From assembly GCA_015482705.2 (NCBI GenBank), contig JADMLA020000039.1, positions 1-64,000 of the forward strand: a DNA stretch of 64,000 nucleotides, written 5' to 3'. Shown piece by piece: positions 26,073 through 34,673 of the stretch. Position numbers and translations under genes: made by a program. Every line of letters begins with the position of its first letter. Positions within the stretch are counted from its first letter, which is position 1. Under the pieces are notes generated by a model. The model was not told where the DNA came from and did not search any database. It was given only the letters and a program-made list of their open reading frames with translations. The DNA is from Prosthecochloris sp. (GTDB taxonomy: Bacteria; Bacteroidota; Chlorobiia; Chlorobiales; Chlorobiaceae).

Positions 26073-26540
26073 TTATTTTATTTTAAATAAAATAGCCGAT
26101 ACTGGTCCCCAGAAAACAAGCGTAAGCAGTACTGTTAAGAGTGGTCGTATGACGTTTTGCCATCGTGTGTTCCTATCAGCTATCATCGAATAGAGATGAT
26201 TTGCTGCAGAAAGCAACAGAAAGGTGCAAAAAACACATACCAAGCTGAGATTGGCATACTCATTCCAGCCGGCAATAAAGATAGTCAGTGAGGTAACTGC
26301 AACGGCGAGAAACCAGAACGCATTCTGTCGCTGGTAGTTGCTGCCCTTTTCAAAGCCCTTTTCGGTAGCAGCCTCTTTTGAGAAGAAAAATCTCTCTACA
26401 GCTGAGAGTCCGGCAACCGAACCCACGAACCATGGAGTCATAATACGTAGTATCTCTTCGGGATTTTCGCCATAATAATAAGCGAGAAAAACACCGATGC
26501 CACAACCGGTAAAACGCAATATTTCAAGCAGTTTTATCAT
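26073..26540 (-). CDS. Four-helix membrane protein of unknown function
   Basis: A 155-residue hydrophobic protein with four predicted helices (about 5-22, 34-48, 73-92, 97-117) and a fifth near the C-terminus. I do not recognise the family. Its ATG overlaps the stop of the outer-membrane factor gene (TGA/ATG, 4 nt), so it is the last gene of the ABC export operon and is translated with it; that suggests a membrane accessory role. Confidence 0.7.
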   Translation of the reverse strand: MIKLLEILRFTGCGIGVFLAYYYGENPEEILRIMTPWFVGSVAGLSAVERFFFSKEAATEKGFEKGSNYQRQNAFWFLAVAVTSLTIFIAGWNEYANLSLVCVFCTFLLLSAANHLYSMIADRNTRWQNVIRPLLTVLLTLVFWGPVSAILFKIK

Positions 26541-28045
26541 ATCCTCATTTTTTTGCTACCACTCCCCCAGCCGCCGCCAAGCGCTTTATAGAGAGAAACC
26601 AGCTGAACCGATAAAGTAATCTCGTTTTGCACAAGCTCATCCTGTGCAACAAGAAGCGTACGCTGTGCTTCAAGAACTTCCAGAAGATTGAATTTCCCTT
26701 TGTCATACAGCTCTTGCGACAGGTCCGCGGTACTCTGCAGCTTTCTTACTCTACGATAGAGCTTTTCATGGCGAAGTTGCTGAGCACTGTACGTCGCAAG
26801 GTTATCTTCAACCTCTTTATAAGCAGCGAGCACGACTCTTTCGTACTTGATCAATGCCTGCTCCTGTTGTACCGTTTTTACATTGATGTTTGAGCGAATA
26901 CGGCCGGCATTGAAAATAGGCAAAATAAAGCTTGGCCCGAAGCTCGAAGCTCGGCTGTCTGAATCTGTAATCCGATCAAAGTCGAGAGCTTCATAAGCAA
27001 ACAAAGCACTGAGACTCAATCTGGGCAGCAAATCAGCCTTGGCAACGCCTACACGTTCTGTAGCTGCTGCCAGCCGCCTTTCCGCCTCCCTGATATCCGG
27101 GCGGCGATCCAGCAGTTCAACAGGCAAACCTACTTCAACATTTGCAGGTAAATCTGGCAATGGTTTCTCCAATGAAAGCCGTTCAACATACTTTCCTGGC
27201 AATTCTCCGAGTAACGTTGAAATCGCATGTATTCTTTGACGAACCTCTCCTTCGAGAACCGGTATTTCAGCAGTCAGCCCAGCCAAGTTTGCAGACACTT
27301 CATTCACCTCGACTTCCGACGCCAAACCTGCCTGAAATCTTTTTTCTGTCAGCATCAATCTTTTCTGTACGGTAGCCCTATTCTTCTCGATCAATGCCAC
27401 TCTTCTCTGGAATCCCCGCAACTCGATATAGCTGCAGGAAACTTCGCCAATGACCGAGACAAGAACATTGCGCAGATCTTCAAGGGCAGCGCCTTCTTCG
27501 GCTTTTTTTGCTTGCTTTTCATGACGAGCACGCCCCCACAAATCAATCTCCCACGACGCATCGAAACCCACCCTGTACTCGTTATAGTCGAGATCGGACA
27601 AATAGCCGAAAGGACCGTTTTCACTCTCATGCTGACGCTTGTAACCCGCACGTCCCTTCAACTGAGGATAAAGCGCGGCCCTGGAAACCCCATAAGCGGC
27701 TCTGACTTCACGCAGCCTCGCTTCGGCCAATCGAAGATCGTGATTCGAATCGACTGCTTTCTCAATGAGTTCCCCCAACATCGGATCGTTGAAACAATCC
27801 CACCATGAGACCAGATCGACCTGTTTCGATCCCCTGATTTCGATGGGGACTTCCGGCTTATCATCAGTCACCGGATTCTGGAGTGTTGCCCAGCCAACGG
27901 GCGTTTCAACCGTAGGCTTTGTATATTTCGGCCCAACCATACAGCCTGAAAACCCCATGGATATAATAAAGACAAACACATAGAAGGACTTTTTGGAATT
28001 AATATTCGAACCGTCGATACAGCAAAATTTTTTCGTTTTTTCCAT
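26537..28045 (-). CDS. Outer-membrane efflux factor, TolC/NodT type lipoprotein
   Basis: A 502-residue outer-membrane channel subunit. The N-terminus is a lipoprotein signal (IISMGFSGC, Cys lipidation site) followed by the NodT-type MVGPKYTKP. Two halves with long coiled coils and the signature VGLPVELLDRRPDIREAERRLAAA are present. The Met at 28045 is 8 nt after GGGGAG; the ATG at 28051 is too close. It would complete the export path of the ABC pump whose genes precede it, its start lying just beyond the end of the second permease gene. Confidence 0.92.
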   Translation of the reverse strand: MEKTKKFCCIDGSNINSKKSFYVFVFIISMGFSGCMVGPKYTKPTVETPVGWATLQNPVTDDKPEVPIEIRGSKQVDLVSWWDCFNDPMLGELIEKAVDSNHDLRLAEARLREVRAAYGVSRAALYPQLKGRAGYKRQHESENGPFGYLSDLDYNEYRVGFDASWEIDLWGRARHEKQAKKAEEGAALEDLRNVLVSVIGEVSCSYIELRGFQRRVALIEKNRATVQKRLMLTEKRFQAGLASEVEVNEVSANLAGLTAEIPVLEGEVRQRIHAISTLLGELPGKYVERLSLEKPLPDLPANVEVGLPVELLDRRPDIREAERRLAAATERVGVAKADLLPRLSLSALFAYEALDFDRITDSDSRASSFGPSFILPIFNAGRIRSNINVKTVQQEQALIKYERVVLAAYKEVEDNLATYSAQQLRHEKLYRRVRKLQSTADLSQELYDKGKFNLLEVLEAQRTLLVAQDELVQNEITLSVQLVSLYKALGGGWGSGSKKMRI

Positions 28046-28064
28046 TATCATAACTCCCCTTCTG

Positions 28065-29204
28065 TTAGCGTTTAACATGCCACAAACCAAATCCAAAAGC
28101 TATAGCCCCTATAGCGGACAAACCAAGAATGGAATGCCATATTTGCCCTAAACCAGCATCTCTGAATATGATCCCCAAGCCTGCTTCGAAGTAATGATAA
28201 AGCGGTGAAACGATCATGATTTTACGAGCTATATCAGGCATTGCTTCCGGCGGTGTCCAGGAACCCGACAACAGAAGCATGGGCATGACCAGCAAAACCA
28301 CCAGCATGGCAACCTGGCCCTGGGTACGAACTATGGATGCCGCTGCGATACCAATTCCCGCCGTCGCAAATGCATAGAGCGCGGTGACAAGGAAAAAAAC
28401 CGGTAAATTTCCATGAAGCGGCATATCGAAAAACGGATGGATCACGAAAAAGATGCTGACAAAAGTTCCTCCAAGAATCACCAAAGTCATGGACAATATT
28501 TTAGGCATGATGATGAGCATCGGGGAGAGCGGAGAAACTCGAAGCTGCTCGATAGTACCCTTTTCCTTTTCACGTACGAACGCCGCTGCCGGCAACATGA
28601 TGGATAGTATCGATATAATGGTGAAAAGCTCGATGACGGCCATGAACCAGGAATCCTTGAGGTTCGAATTGAACCATACACGTACCTGATCGTCAACCTG
28701 TGGAAGGGTAAATATATCCGATTCCGAAAATCCTTTAGGATACATACCTGCTGCCTCGAAACCGTAGTCGGAAATTATCTGCTCTGCATAGCTTGAAAAG
28801 AGTAACGCCGGCACGTTGTTGGTTGCATCGATATTTATCTGAACTTCCGTTTGCCGACCTTCACGGAGGGACTCGTAAAAATCCTGAGGGATTTCAAGTC
28901 CGGCCAATGCTTTTCCACGGTCAAGAAAACCCATTGCTTCTTCCGCCCCTTGAACGTCAGCTACGAATCGAAAGATCGGTTCATTGAAGCGTCCTGTCAA
29001 CTCCCTGGAAAATTCGGAACGATCGTTGTCCAGCAGAACAAAAGGAGCGTTACGAAGTTCGAAGGTAAATCCAGCTCCAGCCAGGTACACATCGAAGACA
29101 AATCCATAAACAATAAACAGCAGCAACGCTGTATCTCTGCCAAGTTGCAACAGCTCTTTACGGATCATGACCCGTAACCGATTGAACCAGAGAAACCGTG
29201 TCAT
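28065..29204 (-). CDS. ABC-2 type export permease, second subunit
   Basis: A 379-residue permease with one N-terminal helix, a large periplasmic loop (about 45-170) and five C-terminal helices, the YbhR/YbhS/YhhJ layout. The blocks AAFVREKEKGTIEQLRVSPLSP and LSGSWTPPEAMP are typical of this family. Its start overlaps the first permease's stop by 4 nt, so both are made together and probably form the heterodimeric membrane channel of a drug or lipid exporter. Confidence 0.9.
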   Translation of the reverse strand: MTRFLWFNRLRVMIRKELLQLGRDTALLLFIVYGFVFDVYLAGAGFTFELRNAPFVLLDNDRSEFSRELTGRFNEPIFRFVADVQGAEEAMGFLDRGKALAGLEIPQDFYESLREGRQTEVQINIDATNNVPALLFSSYAEQIISDYGFEAAGMYPKGFSESDIFTLPQVDDQVRVWFNSNLKDSWFMAVIELFTIISILSIMLPAAAFVREKEKGTIEQLRVSPLSPMLIIMPKILSMTLVILGGTFVSIFFVIHPFFDMPLHGNLPVFFLVTALYAFATAGIGIAAASIVRTQGQVAMLVVLLVMPMLLLSGSWTPPEAMPDIARKIMIVSPLYHYFEAGLGIIFRDAGLGQIWHSILGLSAIGAIAFGFGLWHVKR

Positions 29205-30355
29205 GCTTTTGGCCTCTTTGTGAATTTAGTGTATCCCACAACCAGCAAAAGAGCTGAATAAACCGCTAAAACAAGCAGGTTAGGCCATAGAACAGTCAAT
29301 CCGATATTCCTCAGAAACACACCGTCAACAATTTCAGTGTAATACATGGCCGGCAGGAGATGACAAAAAAGCTGATTGTCTTCCGATAACATACTCACCG
29401 GTGTAAGAACCCCGGAGTAAAGCGTCCCGCCGACGATGGTCAAAATTGCCGTAATCAATACTCCGGCCACCTGCGTTCTCACAAAAACTGAGATGACCAA
29501 ACCAATCAGGGTCGTACACAGAACATACAGCAGCGTAGCTGCGATGAAGAGTACGGCACTTCCCTTGAAAGGTGCCTGAAACATCACTATGGCAATAGCC
29601 CAAAGTATAAAAGCGTTGATGGTTGCAATGATCATATAAGGCATTAATTTCCCGATCAGATACTCCGATCGTGAAACATCGGACGCGTACATATTGTATA
29701 TGGAACCATTTTCCTTTTCGCGCACGATACCGACAACGGTGAGAAAAGGAGAAGCAACCAGGAGTACAAGTACCATGAGTCTCGGCGGAAGAGACTGAGA
29801 ACTTTCTACCGCCTGACTATAGAGATAACGGATTTGGACCTTGATTGGCGTAAGCTGTTCGGTAACTCGCTGAGGGGGTACTCCAAAGGATTTTGTAAAA
29901 AAATTGATGAGGATGTCTTTTTCAAAAGCACGGGTAATGGCCGTCATATACCCCTTTACGGTCCTCGCGCGAGTGGTGAATGTACCGTCCAGCAGATGCT
30001 GCACCGGCGAAGGCCGTCCTTCAAGAAGGTTGCTCTGAAAATGTTCTGGAATCACAATTGCCGCGCGAATGTGTTGAGTTATCAACAGTTCGTCGATTTC
30101 ATCGGGATGCTCGAGATATCCCTTGAACTTGAAATACCTCGAATCTTTGAAACAGTGGATGTATTCACGGCTCAGTTCACTCCGATCCTGGTCAAGAACG
30201 GCAATTGGAATATCTTCCACATCCAGCGACAAGCCATAGGCAAACGCGATCATCATCGTGATAGGAAAAACAAAAGCCAACGAAAGAAACAGACGATCCC
30301 GGTAAATTTCTTGCCATTCACGCTTCGCGACGGCAAGGATACGTTGATAGTTCAT
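29201..30355 (-). CDS. ABC-2 type export permease, first subunit
   Basis: A 384-residue permease with the same layout as its neighbour: N-terminal helix, large periplasmic domain, then five helices with TVVGIVREKENGSIYNMYAS and GGTLYSGVLTPVSML. The start overlaps the ATPase gene's stop by 4 nt. With the adjacent permease and the fused ATPase it forms a complete exporter of the YbhFSR type. Confidence 0.9.
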   Translation of the reverse strand: MNYQRILAVAKREWQEIYRDRLFLSLAFVFPITMMIAFAYGLSLDVEDIPIAVLDQDRSELSREYIHCFKDSRYFKFKGYLEHPDEIDELLITQHIRAAIVIPEHFQSNLLEGRPSPVQHLLDGTFTTRARTVKGYMTAITRAFEKDILINFFTKSFGVPPQRVTEQLTPIKVQIRYLYSQAVESSQSLPPRLMVLVLLVASPFLTVVGIVREKENGSIYNMYASDVSRSEYLIGKLMPYMIIATINAFILWAIAIVMFQAPFKGSAVLFIAATLLYVLCTTLIGLVISVFVRTQVAGVLITAILTIVGGTLYSGVLTPVSMLSEDNQLFCHLLPAMYYTEIVDGVFLRNIGLTVLWPNLLVLAVYSALLLVVGYTKFTKRPKA

Positions 30356-32304
30356 GCTTGCTGCCTCTGCGATGCGTGTTTCTCCAGAGCCATTACCCTG
30401 TGTACAAAAACATCTTCCATACTGATAGGTATCTCGTCGACCTTGTGTAAAGAGAGGTTGTTGGACTCCAAAAGGAACCGAATTTTCAACACGGTATCAC
30501 TGATATTTTTGGTTAGCAAGTGGATACAATTCCCGAAAATCGCAGCATCACTCAATCCATTCTCTTCAAGTACTTCAAGAACCCGCACCGGTCGGTCCAC
30601 AGTCAATTCCAAAAGCTCTCCAGCCTCCTTTCGTAGTGCCAGCTTCATCCCTGCCGGTGTTTCATCGGCAACACTCCGGCCGGCATACATGAGAACCAGA
30701 TGATCGCAATGCTCGGCTTCGTTCATGTAATGAGTCGTTACCAATATGCTCACCCCTTCCTCACGGGACAATTGAAACAAAATTTCCCAAAATCGCCTGC
30801 GACCAAGAGGATCGACTCCCGAGGTAGGCTCATCGAGGAAAAGGATAGATGGACGATGAAGCAGAGCACAGGAAAGAGCAAGCCGTTGCCGAACCCCCAT
30901 CGGTAACCCTTGAGTCATTTCACTTTCATACCCCTGCAAACCGGTAAGAGCCAGAGTTTGTTCGATCCTTTCTTTCAGTCCAGTACCGGACAAACCATAG
31001 ATACCTCCATAGAGTTTGAGGTTCTCGAGAGCGCTCAGATCTTCATAAAGGGAAAATGCCTGCGACATGTATCCCACACGCGACTTGATAGTTTGCGCCG
31101 CTTTCTGCATATCGACGCCCGCAACCTGACCGTTACCGCTACTGGATGGGAGAATTCCTGTCAGCATCTTTATAGCCGTTGTTTTTCCTGCGCCGTTGGC
31201 ACCCAACAAACCGAATATTTCACCCTGTGAAACTTCAAAGCTCAGATGGTCGACTGCCCGAAAAGCACCGAAATTCTGTACCAGATCTCTCGCCACAATT
31301 GCAGGACCATTTCTTTTTCCGTTTTTTCTGCCCATTGTCTTGAAAACTGGACCCGAACCGACATTTTTATGCTCATTCCGGTCGATAAGCAGAGTGACAA
31401 GGACATCCTCAAGTTCCGGCCTCAACGAATAACATTCTGCAATTTCCAAGTGGGACAAGCTGCCTTTCACAGCACTTTCAGCCTGTTCGGAACTTTGTTT
31501 TCCAACAAAGACACGAAGATGATGCCCTATCGGTTGTACTTGCAGGTATTGGGATTTCAGAATTGCAAACGCCTCGATCTGGGAAGATGCCTTGACAACA
31601 ACGACAGTGCCGGACACTAAAGCACGTATTTCTTGCGGTTTACCCTGCGCAAGCATCTCACCTTTGTACATAAGAGAGACACGATGAAATCGAGAGGCCT
31701 CGTCCATATATGCCGTCGAAACGATGGCCGTAGTACCGTATTCTTCGAGCAACTGAGAAAGGATTACCCAGAAGTCACGTCTCGATACCGGATCGACACC
31801 GGTTGTCGGTTCATCGAGAATAATCAGTTCGGGCTGATGTATCAAGCTGCAGACAAGGCCTAATTTCTGTTTCATTCCTCCCGAAAGATGCTTCATGGGA
31901 CGCTCCCTGAACCGCTCCAAGTGAGTCATTTCGAGCAGGCGGGTTTTTCTCGTCTCAAGATCCGCCGGAGCAACCATACGCAGTCGGGCAAAAAAGTCGA
32001 TGTTTTCCTCCACAGACAGCTCCGCATACAGGTTCTGCCCCAACCCTTGTGGCATAAATCCGATACGCCCTTTGATCCGTTCCGCTTCTTCCTCTGAATT
32101 CACTCGTTGACCGAACACCCGGATAATACCGTGCTCGAAGTCAAGCACACCGGCAATCGCTTTCAAAAGGCTGCTTTTCCCGCTACCGTCCGGCCCGATC
32201 AGCCCATGGATTTCTCCCCTTTGAACCGTTACGCTTACATTGCTGATGACATCGAGTCGCCTGTACCGCTTACCAAAATTCTCAACATCAATGATCGTAC
32301 TCAT
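30352..32304 (-). CDS. ABC exporter ATPase with two fused nucleotide-binding domains
   Basis: A 650-residue protein with two ABC ATPase domains in one chain. The first has Walker A GPDGSGKSS, signature LSGGMKQK and Walker B LIILDEPTTGVDP; the second has GANGAGKTT, a less canonical signature (QGLPMGVRQRL, no LSGG) and LFLDEPTSGVDP. The degenerate second signature may make ATP hydrolysis asymmetric. The start ATG at 32304 overlaps the adaptor's TGA (ATGA). It energises the two permeases downstream. Confidence 0.92.
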   Translation of the reverse strand: MSTIIDVENFGKRYRRLDVISNVSVTVQRGEIHGLIGPDGSGKSSLLKAIAGVLDFEHGIIRVFGQRVNSEEEAERIKGRIGFMPQGLGQNLYAELSVEENIDFFARLRMVAPADLETRKTRLLEMTHLERFRERPMKHLSGGMKQKLGLVCSLIHQPELIILDEPTTGVDPVSRRDFWVILSQLLEEYGTTAIVSTAYMDEASRFHRVSLMYKGEMLAQGKPQEIRALVSGTVVVVKASSQIEAFAILKSQYLQVQPIGHHLRVFVGKQSSEQAESAVKGSLSHLEIAECYSLRPELEDVLVTLLIDRNEHKNVGSGPVFKTMGRKNGKRNGPAIVARDLVQNFGAFRAVDHLSFEVSQGEIFGLLGANGAGKTTAIKMLTGILPSSSGNGQVAGVDMQKAAQTIKSRVGYMSQAFSLYEDLSALENLKLYGGIYGLSGTGLKERIEQTLALTGLQGYESEMTQGLPMGVRQRLALSCALLHRPSILFLDEPTSGVDPLGRRRFWEILFQLSREEGVSILVTTHYMNEAEHCDHLVLMYAGRSVADETPAGMKLALRKEAGELLELTVDRPVRVLEVLEENGLSDAAIFGNCIHLLTKNISDTVLKIRFLLESNNLSLHKVDEIPISMEDVFVHRVMALEKHASQRQQA

Positions 32305-33410
32305 TGTACCGGTAACCTCCATGAAACATCATCTTTCCAGCGAATAAGGGCATCTGCCGGCATACCCGGCGACAAACTATGTTCGGGATTTTCATTCAGA
32401 TACAATTTCAGGGCGAAAACCTGTTTGACACGCTCCTCCTTGGTTTGCACCTCTTTGGGAGTGAATTGAGATCGCGAAGCTATGTAGTCGACTTCAGCAT
32501 TAAATGGTTGGTCCGGAAATGCATCGGTAAACACATGAGCTTCCAAACCGCGTCTTATTTTACCAAGATGCGGTTCGGGCAAGTACGCTTTCAAATACAA
32601 CTGATCGAGATCGACCATGTCGAACAGTGGTGAGCCTGGCGCAAGGGTCTCGCCAAGCGAAACAAGCTTTGCGGTCACGGTACCGGAAGCAGGTGCCCTG
32701 ATGATATATTTATCAAGCACACAGCGAATTTCTTCTACAGCATTTTGTGCCTTGTCCCGTTCGGCATATAATGCTTCGAGTCTCGATTGCTGTGCCAGAA
32801 TGCGTTCTTCCTCCAGTTCCGCTGAAGTCAGTGCCGCTTGCGCTTGATTCAAGGAAGCTCGCGCAATAGCGGCATCCCTGCCAGCAGTATCCAATAACAA
32901 CTCGACTTTTTCAAGGTAATCTTCGGATACCGCCCCGCTCGGGCGAAGTTCACGGGCACGCTTTGCATCACGCAGTGCCTTTTTTTCCTTTGCTTCAGCC
33001 TTCTCGAGAGCTTCTGAAGCTTGCAAGACACCTGCTTCCGCCTGCCCTATGGTTAAAGGCATTTCCTTTTTCTGAATACGCAGGTTTACTTCATCGGCTC
33101 TAACTTGCTTCTGAAAGACCTCGAAAGCATCTTTTGCCTGTGAAAATTGCTTCTGCAGTCGCTCATTATCCAAACGCGCCATTATCTGTCCAGCCTCAAC
33201 CAGGTCACCTTCTTTAGCATCGAGCCTCCAAATCTTCCCGGAATATTCAGTTGAAACGGTAATCCGATCTCCTTCGAGCCTGCCGTTTACCTGGATAAGC
33301 CCTTCAGGCAGGGAATCCTTGCTGATGAGCCACAGACTTGACACAACAATGATGATGATCGCTCCCGGCAATACATACCGTTTGAAAGTCGTGGTAGTGT
33401 TAAAACGCAT
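32301..33410 (-). CDS. HlyD/YbhG-type membrane fusion protein
   Basis: A 369-residue periplasmic adaptor anchored by one N-terminal helix (about residues 12-30). It has the split biotinyl-lipoyl domain (VSTEYSGKIWRLDAKEGDLV and IIRAPASGTVTAKLVSLGE) flanking a long coiled-coil hairpin (about 80-230), then a beta-barrel. It links the ABC exporter in the inner membrane to the TolC-like factor. Translationally coupled to the ATPase gene. Confidence 0.92.
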   Translation of the reverse strand: MRFNTTTTFKRYVLPGAIIIIVVSSLWLISKDSLPEGLIQVNGRLEGDRITVSTEYSGKIWRLDAKEGDLVEAGQIMARLDNERLQKQFSQAKDAFEVFQKQVRADEVNLRIQKKEMPLTIGQAEAGVLQASEALEKAEAKEKKALRDAKRARELRPSGAVSEDYLEKVELLLDTAGRDAAIARASLNQAQAALTSAELEEERILAQQSRLEALYAERDKAQNAVEEIRCVLDKYIIRAPASGTVTAKLVSLGETLAPGSPLFDMVDLDQLYLKAYLPEPHLGKIRRGLEAHVFTDAFPDQPFNAEVDYIASRSQFTPKEVQTKEERVKQVFALKLYLNENPEHSLSPGMPADALIRWKDDVSWRLPVQ

Positions 33411-33455
33411 TATCTGCTCCGGTCTCCAATGAAAAAAAACTCGCTTCCATTATTG

Positions 33456-34076
33456 CTATCCCTCGAATAAATCTGGCTTCATGCCTCGAACAAGAACATC
33501 GAGAAAGCTGTTCATGTAACTCGAGATATGTATAGAACGATCGAACAACGACTGCAGCAATACCCCATCGAATGCACTGACCAGCATTATAGCTATTGCC
33601 GTTACATCCATATCCCTACGAAATTCTCCGCTTGACTGCCCTTCCCGAAGCATCTCCTCGATAGAGGTTCTGAAAGACGCATACATTTCTTTCAAGCTCG
33701 TAGAGAAACGTTCATTATCCGATCCGGTACTTGCCATAGCCCATACTTCGAGCGGGATCGGACAAAAATCGATATAACGAATCACCACCTCCGTCCAGAC
33801 GCGAGCAGCTGTCCGCAGCTTCTCCTCCGAACCGGCACACTCTTTCAAGGCTTCGGCAGCTTGATCTATTGTCATCTTCATGAACCAGTCGAAGCAGGCA
33901 TAAAAAAGATCTTCTTTGCTTCCGAAATACTCATATATAGTGCCCTTGCCGATACCCGCACGCAGGGAAACTTCTTCCATTGAAGTCCCCTTGAAACCTC
34001 TTTCCGAAAAAACACTAACGGCAGCCTTGACCAACTGTTGACGCTTGAGCTTTTTATCCACGATTTTTGGACACAT
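33456..34076 (-). CDS. TetR family transcriptional regulator
   Basis: A 206-residue repressor. The N-terminal helix-turn-helix is clear (AAVSVFSERGFKGTSMEEVSLRAGIGKGTIYEYFGSKEDLF). It is the first gene of the export operon, 45 nt before the adaptor gene, like CecR/YbiH, which controls the ybhGFSR genes of E. coli. A palindrome 45 nt before its own start is the probable operator, giving autoregulation and ligand-induced export. Confidence 0.92.
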   Translation of the reverse strand: MCPKIVDKKLKRQQLVKAAVSVFSERGFKGTSMEEVSLRAGIGKGTIYEYFGSKEDLFYACFDWFMKMTIDQAAEALKECAGSEEKLRTAARVWTEVVIRYIDFCPIPLEVWAMASTGSDNERFSTSLKEMYASFRTSIEEMLREGQSSGEFRRDMDVTAIAIMLVSAFDGVLLQSLFDRSIHISSYMNSFLDVLVRGMKPDLFEG

Positions 34077-34120
34077 GCATATTTCCTTTAGTCATTTTTC
34101 CTTTCTTATGTATGGCCTTT

Positions 34121-34142
34121 ATTGACTGACCGGTCGGTCAAT
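34121..34142. promoter_or_regulatory. Palindromic operator for the TetR regulator
   Basis: ATTGACTGACCGGTCGGTCA plus AT is a 22-nt palindrome with one mismatched pair. The core GACCGGTC and flanking TTGAC/GTCAA resemble known TetR-family sites. It lies between the tetR-like gene (start 34076) and the next unit. Confidence 0.7.
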
Positions 34143-34305
34143 AAAAATTAAAAAAAGTCCTGTCTTTTTCAAGCGTTTTTTTTAAAAGAACGTTAACCTC
34201 TTTTCCCTTTCCGCCGTTTTTACCCCCGCAACATCGTTTATGAAGCGCAGTGGTGAGCGAGAAAAAAACCGTGTTGTTATTGTTTTCGATAGAAACACGA
34301 GCATT

Positions 34306-34673
34306 ATGAAAATGAAAAAACCGTTATCGGCACCACTGCTTTCTTTATCGTTCTGTTGACATTGTCTCTCGGGCATGCCGCTGTAATTTTGATCGAAAAG
34401 GGGCTGGGCCTCGAGAATGTCTATTATGCAGCGGTATTGCCGGGCTGCCTCGGAACCGGTTTGCTGTTGGCGGGAATGATTACCACCAATGCGTTGACAG
34501 CTACCCTTCTGGGTATGTTTAGCGCTCTTTTTGTGTGGGGAGAATGGATAGAGTTTCTCATAAAAAAAGCATGGCCAACTTCTGGTGGCCATGCTTTGCA
34601 AAACAGAATAACGCTTTATTTAAAAAGCATTTACTTTTTGTCAGGCACTTCCCTTTCATCTTCAACCGCGTAG
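34306..34673 (+). pseudogene. Small membrane protein gene with a one-base frame break
   Basis: Two frames must be joined to make one protein. MKMKK starts at ATG 34306 and continues in another frame as TVIGTTAFFIVLLTLSLGHAA, then two more hydrophobic helices. The break is inside the run of six A at 34315-34320; seven A would give one uninterrupted frame of about 121 codons. Without repair the start frame stops after 17 codons. The 3' end is also odd: after GEWIEFLIKKAW the frame reads through the aclA terminator hairpin and into the end of aclA, so the natural C-terminus is probably lost. Decay, a sequencing error or slippage on the A-run are all possible. Confidence 0.5.
34562..34597 (-). 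terminator. Intrinsic terminator of aclBA
   Basis: An 11-bp perfect stem, AAAGCATGGCC (34566-34576) with GGCCATGCTTT (34587-34597), is followed on the minus strand by seven T residues (34562-34568). It begins 34 nt after the aclA stop. Confidence 0.88.
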
